Source of the DNA: Oscillospiraceae bacterium
GTDB taxonomy: Bacteria; Bacillota_A; Clostridia; Oscillospirales; Oscillospiraceae
Length of the DNA stretch: 30,772 bases
Reading direction: 5' to 3'
Assembly (NCBI GenBank): GCA_017936985.1
Contig: JAGBEM010000095.1
Location: 1 to 30,772, forward strand
The notes under the pieces were generated by a model that saw only the letters and a program-made list of their open reading frames with translations, was not told the origin of the DNA and made no database searches. The position numbers and the translations under genes were made by a program. Of this stretch, positions 24,844 through 30,772 are shown one piece after another; position 1 is the stretch's first letter, and each line of letters begins with the position of its first letter.

Positions 24844-26115
24844 TTAATCTTTATACAGAATAAACTTTGCGTTCACATCACTGCCATCTGTAGCAGCAAT
24901 ATGCATATCGTCAAAGAAATGCTGGGTGACTGCATCGATCTCCTCTTGGGATTCTGCAGTCAGATAATATCGGGCAAGATACGGCTTCGGACCGTAATTG
25001 TCAATGGTCTCCCCATCGTTATAGAAAAGAACAGACTCGATCACATGGCTGTCCTGGGCCAGTTTCCGGGCAGAGGTCTGATCTGCAATGACCTTATCCT
25101 GAATACCAACAAAATACAAGCCTGCACAGCACTTTTCAAAGGCAATGGAGTGATTTAGCATTGTTTCCCGAACTGCATCCGGATCATAAACATAATCAAG
25201 CAGCAGCTTTTCAATATCCAAGCCGCAGCAATGGGTGACCAGTTCGTGTTCATAGCCAAACAGGCGGCCTGCGATCTCACAAACCTCAACACCATGGTCG
25301 TTGTAGAAAAACTGCATAGAAAGCGCGCCTTCCTTTTGTCCGACCGCATCTGCAAATTTCTGCAGAACTGCCGTGGCTTCCTCCCGGATCTGCACCGCTG
25401 CCTTGGCAGGATACACCAGACGGTTCAGCGTCGGCAGGGCCGAACCGACCTGGGGATTTTTCTCTCTGTCAGCAATACTGATAGGGCAAACCTTTCCGTC
25501 CACGACCCATGTCATCATGTTGTACTCTCTGCCCTGACTGTACTCTTCCACCTGGATCATCTCACGCTGGCCGGAGCTGCGCCCGGAAACCAACTCAAAA
25601 CGCTCCCGGATCTCAGAAATAGAGTGCACAACATAGATGCCCTTTGAACCATAGCCGTTGACCGGCTTGACCACCAGAGGGAACGAAAAACCATCCAGCT
25701 CGCTGTCAGCAAAATCAGAACCGATCTGCGTATTCTTCGGGACGCGGATACCCAGCTTGGTCATCAATGCCTTAGCTTTATCCTTTTCACGGTAGAAATC
25801 CAGCTTATCAGGCTTTACATACCATCTAAGGCCAGCCAGATCCGCAACCTTGGTGATCTGCTCAAACAGCAGGTCAGAGAAGGAACCGATAATACCGTCA
25901 ACGCCCTCCTCCTTGCACATCTGTGCAATGGCTTCCGGATTGCGAACATCAATATTATAAGCTTTATCTGCGAACTTTTTGGCAGGGCCGTCTGCATAGC
26001 CATCGCAAACAATGGTGTAAATACCACGATCCTTTGCATGCTCAACAAGGGAAACAAATTCCCCTAAAGAGCCCAAAACAGCCAGTCTATGCTGATCATT
26101 CGTTTTCGCTGCCAT
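24844..26115 (-). CDS. ATP-grasp carboxylate-amine ligase-like protein
   Basis: ATP-grasp enzymes activate a carboxylate as acyl phosphate and join it to an amine, thiol or carbon. The 423-residue protein has a pre-ATP-grasp domain (about 10-110), a nucleotide-binding region with FPLVVKPVNGYGSKGIYVV (Lys150, glycine loop 153-159), and a metal-binding block EVCEIAGRLFGYEHEL around 280. A C-terminal domain of about 120 residues follows. No substrate can be assigned from motifs. AAGGAG precedes ATG 26115, and the start overlaps the ArnC-like gene by 20 bases. That is strong evidence for coupled expression with the lipid-linked sugar genes. A role in amidating the amino sugar is inference. Confidence 0.85.
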   Translation of the reverse strand: MAAKTNDQHRLAVLGSLGEFVSLVEHAKDRGIYTIVCDGYADGPAKKFADKAYNIDVRNPEAIAQMCKEEGVDGIIGSFSDLLFEQITKVADLAGLRWYVKPDKLDFYREKDKAKALMTKLGIRVPKNTQIGSDFADSELDGFSFPLVVKPVNGYGSKGIYVVHSISEIRERFELVSGRSSGQREMIQVEEYSQGREYNMMTWVVDGKVCPISIADREKNPQVGSALPTLNRLVYPAKAAVQIREEATAVLQKFADAVGQKEGALSMQFFYNDHGVEVCEIAGRLFGYEHELVTHCCGLDIEKLLLDYVYDPDAVRETMLNHSIAFEKCCAGLYFVGIQDKVIADQTSARKLAQDSHVIESVLFYNDGETIDNYGPKPYLARYYLTAESQEEIDAVTQHFFDDMHIAATDGSDVNAKFILYKD

Positions 26116-27031
26116 GATAGATCTCCTTTACCACATACTGAGGCGTACCGTTTACGGACATGAAGATTCGTCCGATATACTCACCCATTAATCCCATGCA
26201 GGCCAGTGTAATGCCAAAAAACAGCAGCATCATGCACATCATAGATGCATATCCGGCCACATCCACTGACCCGGTCAATCTTTGCACCAACAACACCACA
26301 GCCCACACAAAAGCTGCAGCAGCCATCATCAAACCGGCAGCACCAGCGATCCGCAGTGGAACAATGGTAAACCCCGTGAAATTAGACCACAGCTTGATCA
26401 GCTTCCAGATATTATAGCCGGACGTGCCTTCTGCCCGTTCAAAATGCTCCACTTCCACATTGGTGATCCGACCGGCAGTCCGGGAAAACAGACCCACCAT
26501 AAAGGAATAGGGATTCTTATACTTGACGATCTCATCCACAATGTATCTTCTGACCACCCAGAAGCTGGTAAAGGTAACATCTTTAGGCTTGTTGATAAAC
26601 ACGTGCTCAAACACATCATCCGCCTTGGTCAGAAAATTACGGAACAAAGAATGCCGCTTGTGGGGATAACGCCCCAACACAAGATCATAGCCCTCCTCCA
26701 GCTTTTTCAGCAAGATCGGGATATTCTTGGGGTGGGTCTGCATATCGTCATCCATATTGATGACCACATCGCCGGTAACATAGTTCAGCGCAGCCACCTG
26801 TGCATTAGCCTGTCCGGTATTTTTTGCCAGATCCACCAGCTTCACACAAGGAAATTCATCCGCAATGCTTTTAAGAAATCCAATGGTATCCGGATTGGGA
26901 GAACAGTCGTTGACCAGAACAAATTCGTGGTCATTCAGTCCCATTCCAGAAAGAACTTTTTTCGTTTCCTCCACCAATGTCCGCAAAATGGGGGTGGAGT
27001 TATAACAAGGTACGATAACCGAAACTTTCAT
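26096..27031 (-). CDS. Undecaprenyl-phosphate glycosyltransferase, GT2 (ArnC/GtrB-like)
   Basis: This 311-residue enzyme should load a nucleotide sugar onto undecaprenyl phosphate at the inner membrane face. The GT-A domain shows SVIVPCYN (4-11), LVNDCSPN, NTGQANAQVAA and the metal-binding MDDDMQTHP (93-101). SFWVVRR follows in the acceptor region. Two hydrophobic helices near 230-255 and 265-290 anchor the C-terminus, as in ArnC, GtrB and dolichol-phosphate-mannose synthases. The WecE gene and the two EmrE-like genes directly upstream make dTDP-Fuc4N the most likely donor; this is inference. GAGG precedes ATG 27031. The ATP-grasp gene begins within its last codons. Confidence 0.9.
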   Translation of the reverse strand: MKVSVIVPCYNSTPILRTLVEETKKVLSGMGLNDHEFVLVNDCSPNPDTIGFLKSIADEFPCVKLVDLAKNTGQANAQVAALNYVTGDVVINMDDDMQTHPKNIPILLKKLEEGYDLVLGRYPHKRHSLFRNFLTKADDVFEHVFINKPKDVTFTSFWVVRRYIVDEIVKYKNPYSFMVGLFSRTAGRITNVEVEHFERAEGTSGYNIWKLIKLWSNFTGFTIVPLRIAGAAGLMMAAAAFVWAVVLLVQRLTGSVDVAGYASMMCMMLLFFGITLACMGLMGEYIGRIFMSVNGTPQYVVKEIYHGSENE

Positions 27032-27058
27032 AATTCAGAACCTCTTCCCTTTTCTGTC

Positions 27059-27403
27059 TTATAAAAAGAAGATCAATATACCAATGATGATCACAGCCAA
27101 ACCAATGGCTTTTCTTTTGCTGATCTTTTCCCCAAGGATCCACCAGCTCAAGAATGCGACGACCACCTGTCCGAAGGCATCCCAGGCAGGCGACATGGAC
27201 AGCGGGATCGTTTTATAAGCAAATACCGTACACAGAGTCGATGCAACCATCAGTCCATAACCCAGGATCACCCGGACATTCAGATACTGAAAGATCCAGT
27301 GACTGTATTGCTTCTGGGCAGCCTTTTTCAGTACGATTTGAGAAACACCGGCAATGCACACGCCAAAGGTCAGCACTACCGCACATAAAATATATTCATT
27401 CAT
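27059..27403 (-). CDS. Small EmrE/EamA-like membrane protein, probable lipid-sugar flippase subunit
   Basis: This 114-residue protein has four hydrophobic segments (about 3-24, 44-64, 70-90 and 95-114), as in small multidrug resistance proteins and the ArnE/ArnF flippase subunits. It carries VSQIVLKKAAQ in the first loop and PLSMSPAWDAFGQVVVAFLSWWILGEKIS in helices 3-4, the usual SMR-type signature region. It overlaps the next upstream gene by 8 bases. The pair, placed between a sugar aminotransferase and an ArnC-like enzyme, suggests a heterodimer that flips undecaprenyl-phosphate-sugar. Drug efflux is an alternative, less likely in this context. Confidence 0.82.
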   Translation of the reverse strand: MNEYILCAVVLTFGVCIAGVSQIVLKKAAQKQYSHWIFQYLNVRVILGYGLMVASTLCTVFAYKTIPLSMSPAWDAFGQVVVAFLSWWILGEKISKRKAIGLAVIIIGILIFFL

Positions 27404-27767
27404 CGGCAGTCACCACAATAAACACGCCCACAATAATGACCACAGCACCGATCATCATAGAAACTGTGACAGTTTCACGAAATACAAGGAAACCAAACAG
27501 CATCGTCCACACCGTAGATACACTTTTGCTGGCGTAGGCTGTGGTCAACGGAATATGCTTCAAAAACTGCTGCCACAGCACAGCGTAAACAAACATGATC
27601 ATGATCGCTACGCCATAAAGCAAAAGGAATTGAAGCGACAAAAATTCCTGTGCTGACGCCAGCTTGGTAAAAATGCCGGAAGACGCAAACATCAGCACCG
27701 CCAGCTGCAGACCGATCAGCAGCAGAACACGGCTTTTAGGCTTATTACTTTTTTGAACGAGTTCCAT
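27396..27767 (-). CDS. Small EmrE/EamA-like membrane protein, second flippase subunit
   Basis: This 123-residue protein has four predicted helices and a short basic N-terminus (MELVQKSNKPKSR). Its signature region PLTTAYASKSVSTVWTMLFGFLVFRETV resembles that of its neighbour, so the two look like a paralogous pair, as with ArnE/ArnF. ATG 27767 is chosen because it starts one base after the wecE stop with GAAGGA before it; an upstream ATG at 27803 would lie inside wecE. Expression is probably coupled to wecE and to the partner gene, which it overlaps by 8 bases. Confidence 0.82.
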   Translation of the reverse strand: MELVQKSNKPKSRVLLLIGLQLAVLMFASSGIFTKLASAQEFLSLQFLLLYGVAIMIMFVYAVLWQQFLKHIPLTTAYASKSVSTVWTMLFGFLVFRETVTVSMMIGAVVIIVGVFIVVTADE

Positions 27768-27768
27768 C

Positions 27769-28902
27769 TTATTTTCCTTCAAAGAAAGCGTGTACGCAAG
27801 CACAGACGGTACTTACATCTTCCTCTGTAATTCCGTAATACATAGGCAGGCGTACCAAGCGATCGCTTTCTGCGGTAGTGTACACATCCTCACCGTCAAA
27901 ACGACCAAACTTTAAGCCTGCAGGCGCACTGTGCAGGGGCACATAATGGAACACTGCCAGAACACCGTTGGCCTTCAGGTGATTGATGAAGTCAGTCCGC
28001 TCTTCAAGATCTTTGCACTTGAGGTAGAACATATGCGCATTGTGGACACAGCCCTCAGGAATGGTAGGAAGCTCCACTTTACCGGCATCTGCCAGAGGCT
28101 TAAAGGAGGCATAGTAGCGATTCCAGGCCTCCAGACGGGAATTGTTGATCTCGTCTGCCACCTGCAGCTGCGCCCACAGGTAAGCCGCATTCATATCACT
28201 AGGCAGATAGCTGTCACCAAAATCCACCCAGGTGTACTTGTCTACCTGTCCACGGAAGAACTTGGAACGGTTAGTGCCCTTTTCCCGAAGGATCTCTGCC
28301 CGTTCGTTGTACGCAGGATCGTTAATGATCAGCGCGCCACCCTCGCCCATAGAATAATTCTTGGTTTCATGGAAGGAGAAGCAGCCAAAGTCGCCGATCG
28401 TACCAAGGGCTTTACCCTTATATGTACTCATAACGCCCTGTGCAGCATCCTCGACCACTTTCAGGTTATACTTCTTCGCAATAGCCATAATCGTGTCCAT
28501 CTCACAGGCGACACCGGCGTAATGGACAGGCACGATGACCTTCGTCCGATCTGTAATTGCCGCTTCGATCTTCGTCTCATCGATGTTCATGGTGTCCGGG
28601 CGAATGTCCACGAACACCAGCTTGGCACCAGCCAGCACAAACGCAGTGGCAGTGCTGGAGAATGTAAAGCTGGGCAGGATCACTTCATCCCCGGGCCGCA
28701 GATCGCAAAGCAGCGCCGCCATGTCCAGAGCTGTCGTACCGCTAGTGGTCAACAGGACCTTCTGTGCCGCAAAACGCTCCTCGAACCACTGATTGCACTT
28801 TTTTGTAAACTGACCGTCGCCGCATATCTTATGGGCATCGATGGCCTGCTTAACATAATCCAATTCTGTGCCAACATAAGGCGGAACATTAAAAGAAATC
28901 AT
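27769..28902 (-). CDS. wecE: dTDP-4-amino-4,6-dideoxygalactose transaminase (WecE/RffA-like)
   Basis: WecE is a PLP enzyme that aminates C4 of dTDP-4-keto-6-deoxy-glucose with glutamate to give dTDP-Fuc4N. The 377-residue protein matches the E. coli family member as I recall it over long blocks: GTELDYV and CGDG near the start, PVHYAGVACEMDTIMA (125-140), EDAAQGVMSTYKGKALGTIG (151-170), and SFHETKNY with the PLP lysine Lys181. KGTNRSKFFRGQVDKYTW follows. The match is too specific for a generic DegT-type assignment, though a C4-epimeric product (dTDP-Qui4N, VioA-type) cannot be excluded. Its substrate is made by RfbA/RfbB elsewhere in this window. AAAGGAG precedes ATG 28902. Confidence 0.92.
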   Translation of the reverse strand: MISFNVPPYVGTELDYVKQAIDAHKICGDGQFTKKCNQWFEERFAAQKVLLTTSGTTALDMAALLCDLRPGDEVILPSFTFSSTATAFVLAGAKLVFVDIRPDTMNIDETKIEAAITDRTKVIVPVHYAGVACEMDTIMAIAKKYNLKVVEDAAQGVMSTYKGKALGTIGDFGCFSFHETKNYSMGEGGALIINDPAYNERAEILREKGTNRSKFFRGQVDKYTWVDFGDSYLPSDMNAAYLWAQLQVADEINNSRLEAWNRYYASFKPLADAGKVELPTIPEGCVHNAHMFYLKCKDLEERTDFINHLKANGVLAVFHYVPLHSAPAGLKFGRFDGEDVYTTAESDRLVRLPMYYGITEEDVSTVCACVHAFFEGK

Positions 28903-28939
28903 TTTCTATATCTCCTTTATCGCATTTTCACGCAGATAA

Positions 28940-30772
28940 TCATGAGGGTAAATACACAGTCCAGAACATAAACAGCGAGAAAGCAGCAAAGCCAGTGCAG
29001 ATGGCCGATACCACAGCATATTTATGCTCATTCTTTCGCAGGAGGCTCAGGAGCCATTCATACCCCTTGGCAAGGAAGAATACCAAGGACAAAAATGCAG
29101 GATAGCAATATCTTCCTTGGGGCTGAAAATCCTGCGTATAGCTGTTATATATGCTAAGCGCAACAGTTACCACCGCAGCCAGCGCGACAAGTCCCCAGAA
29201 CAATGTCATTGACGGATCCGGTTTTCTGCCCCTAACGAGTAGCACAACAACTACCCTGACCAGCAATGCAACGCCGCCGATCGCCACAAAAGCGGTAACG
29301 ATCTCGTAAACAATATCCGGTCCTCTATACTGCATGTAGCCAAAATTGCCAATTGAACTGACCCAGGTGATTTCCAGCCATTCGTAAATCGGATCAAAAA
29401 GCATTGTCATCAGCGGGATACCCAATTCCAGCATGGTGAATCTGTTGGAAGGCTTTAATGCGTCAATGGCAAAATTCTCGCCATAGTAAGCGGTCACCTC
29501 AAAACCCAGCAGGCTATTATACACCACCAAATGCCGGATAAAGGTATAACCGATCAAAAGAAAAACCACACCTGCAATGAATGCCGTGTATTTGGCGGCA
29601 TCCTTATAATTTCCAGGATGCTTTCTAAAATAAATCGCATAGAAAAAGATAACACTGAAAAGGATCCATATATAGCTGTTGTAGTATGCAAGTGCGCAAA
29701 CCGAAATGCCGATGGCCAGAAGCGCAGTATTTGCAAAATTCCAGTCATATTTCATTCCCAGAACCCATGCATATACGATCATCGTGACACCAAAAAAGGC
29801 AACCATGTCGTTGTTGATGTAGCTGGACAAAAACACGAACTGCGGCATAAAAGCCATCACAACAACCATGATCCAACGGGCCGGCGTCTTGAACATCAGC
29901 TTTCCTATTTTAATGGTATAATACACTGCACCTACACCGCACAACACATTGGGCAGTCTCGCCGCCAGCAACAACACCCGGGGATGCAACGTGAACACCG
30001 ATATGATCTTCATGCAGAAATATCCCAGCCAGTTGCAAAGCACCGTGGGAAGATGGGCATAGGAAAATCCCCAATCGGAAAGCAGCTCATCCCCAACCGG
30101 AAGCCGTCCATGCTCAAAAAGGAACTGCGTCACATCAAAACGCATCTGCTCATCCGGTGCGTAATTCAGTCGTTTCAGGCTTGCCCACAGGAAATAATAG
30201 ACAAAGCAGCCCAGGCAGAACAGCAATTCCGCAGCCGACAGCCTTCTCGCGTTTTTTTCAGCATAGTACCACCTAACAAAGGCCCATCCGACAAACCCAA
30301 AGAAGCAAAAAAGGACCAACACATGAAGCACATCAAAGGGCTTCTCAAAAGTATGTGCGATATCCATAGGTGTCTGGCTGATCTGCACATCGGTAAGGAT
30401 GAAGTCTCCTTCGATATCGATCCGCAGTGCGTCGTATTCATTCTTGGGGAGCTCAATAATCAAATTGCTGGATGCGAAAGGCAGATCGTAGACTTTGGTC
30501 ACATTCTCGCTGGAAAAAGCTTCGCCCTCTGCTCTGTAGAAAATCTGAGCCTGAACGCCCCGGTTCAATCTTTCTCCAAAAGACAGCAGCACATAGCCTG
30601 TAGTTTCATCCACATCGAAGAAAATGATCTGGGGATCAGCGGATACCTGTTGATATTGATTGCCATTAACGCTGTATCCTACAGAAACATATTCATAGTT
30701 TCCATCCATAAGAGAAATCCGCTGGCCGTCACAGTCAACACGCTGACCCACCATAAAAAAGCCCAATTCAAG
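28940..30772 (-). CDS. GT-C-like membrane glycosyltransferase with outer domain (5' end outside window)
   Basis: The frame stays open to the window edge, so the N-terminus is missing; 610 residues are visible. The first ~140 are a soluble, beta-rich region. About 11 membrane helices follow. After the second helix an outer loop carries YAPDEQMRFDV, with the acidic pair expected of GT-C (ArnT/PMT and DUF2142-like) enzymes. A late QGRYCYPAF block resembles the DUF2142 C-terminal region. Such proteins move a sugar from a polyprenyl-phosphate carrier to an acceptor outside the membrane. That fits as the last step after the ArnC-like enzyme and the EmrE pair. The acceptor is unknown. It ends 37 bases before wecE. 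Confidence 0.8.
   Translation of the reverse strand, partial: LELGFFMVGQRVDCDGQRISLMDGNYEYVSVGYSVNGNQYQQVSADPQIIFFDVDETTGYVLLSFGERLNRGVQAQIFYRAEGEAFSSENVTKVYDLPFASSNLIIELPKNEYDALRIDIEGDFILTDVQISQTPMDIAHTFEKPFDVLHVLVLFCFFGFVGWAFVRWYYAEKNARRLSAAELLFCLGCFVYYFLWASLKRLNYAPDEQMRFDVTQFLFEHGRLPVGDELLSDWGFSYAHLPTVLCNWLGYFCMKIISVFTLHPRVLLLAARLPNVLCGVGAVYYTIKIGKLMFKTPARWIMVVVMAFMPQFVFLSSYINNDMVAFFGVTMIVYAWVLGMKYDWNFANTALLAIGISVCALAYYNSYIWILFSVIFFYAIYFRKHPGNYKDAAKYTAFIAGVVFLLIGYTFIRHLVVYNSLLGFEVTAYYGENFAIDALKPSNRFTMLELGIPLMTMLFDPIYEWLEITWVSSIGNFGYMQYRGPDIVYEIVTAFVAIGGVALLVRVVVVLLVRGRKPDPSMTLFWGLVALAAVVTVALSIYNSYTQDFQPQGRYCYPAFLSLVFFLAKGYEWLLSLLRKNEHKYAVVSAICTGFAAFSLFMFWTVYLPS

Noticed and set aside
26096..28902. 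Reading the module as lipid A aminoarabinose modification (Arn)
   Set aside because: ArnA, ArnD and other Gram-negative envelope genes are absent. The aminotransferase is WecE-like, not ArnB-like, and the rest of the window looks Gram-positive, so only the mechanism, not the pathway, is shared.
27769..28902. Part of an enterobacterial common antigen cluster because of wecE
   Set aside because: No WecA, WecB, WecC, WecD, WecF, WecG, Wzx or Wzy homologues lie beside it; the neighbours are of the ArnC/EmrE/GT-C type.
1..30772. CRISPR array, tRNA, rRNA or insertion sequence
   Set aside because: No regularly spaced repeats, cloverleaf-like sequences, ribosomal RNA stretches or transposase genes were seen in the gaps, which are all shorter than about 240 bases.

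Overview
The window looks like a chromosomal segment of a low-to-mid GC Gram-positive anaerobe, most likely a clostridial (Oscillospiraceae-like) bacterium. The reasons are the run tig-clpP-clpX-lon-engB, near-perfect AGGAGG ribosome binding sites, U-tract terminators, a TnpX-type large serine recombinase, and a TAXI-type TRAP transporter. The genus assignment is inference. Almost every gene lies on the minus strand; only the recombinase and the ybaK/TSCPD pair lie on the plus strand. No rRNA, tRNA, CRISPR array or insertion sequence was seen, and no gap between genes exceeds about 240 bases.

Layout. (1) 1-1.9 kb: the end of an integrative element, with the tail of an unknown small gene, a dyad-overlapped promoter and a serine recombinase. 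(2) 1.96-9.1 kb, minus strand: a surface polysaccharide locus. A membrane initiating sugar-phosphate transferase, a GT4 and a GT2 glycosyltransferase come from a promoter at 9132-9160. They are followed by rfbA-rfbB-rfbD-rfbC (dTDP-L-rhamnose synthesis), which has its own promoter at 5478-5506. (3) 9.25-10.05 kb, plus strand: ybaK (mis-charged tRNA editing), probably with a very short leader, and a small TSCPD-domain protein. (4) 10.09-16.47 kb, minus strand: the proteostasis run tig, clpP, clpX, lon, engB. (5) 16.55-19.3 kb, minus strand: a compact operon of an M19 dipeptidase, a threonine-synthase-like protein that appears to have lost its PLP lysine, and a metallophosphoesterase. (6) 19.3-20.4 kb: a solitary phage-tail/baseplate-like gene enclosed by terminators. 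(7) 20.45 kb to the window end, minus strand: a run of nine closely spaced or overlapping genes. In transcription order these are a GT-C-like membrane glycosyltransferase (cut by the window edge), a WecE-type dTDP-sugar aminotransferase, two small EmrE-like membrane proteins, an ArnC/GtrB-like GT2, an ATP-grasp enzyme, an MmgE/PrpD enzyme, a fused TRAP permease and a TAXI lipoprotein.

How the genes fit together. RfbA and RfbB make dTDP-4-keto-6-deoxy-glucose. RfbC and RfbD take it to dTDP-rhamnose, which the GT2 next to them probably uses. WecE, 22 kb away, can aminate the same intermediate to dTDP-Fuc4N. The ArnC-like enzyme, the EmrE pair and the GT-C protein then look like the usual three-part machine (load onto undecaprenyl phosphate, flip, transfer outside the membrane) for decorating a cell-surface polymer.

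The ATP-grasp gene overlaps the ArnC-like gene and is followed by PrpD and a carboxylate-type TRAP system. This suggests a possible undescribed variant in which the amino sugar is amidated with an imported or enzymatically modified carboxylic acid. That last step is inference. It is the most interesting lead in the window, with the degenerate threonine synthase and the orphan tail protein next.
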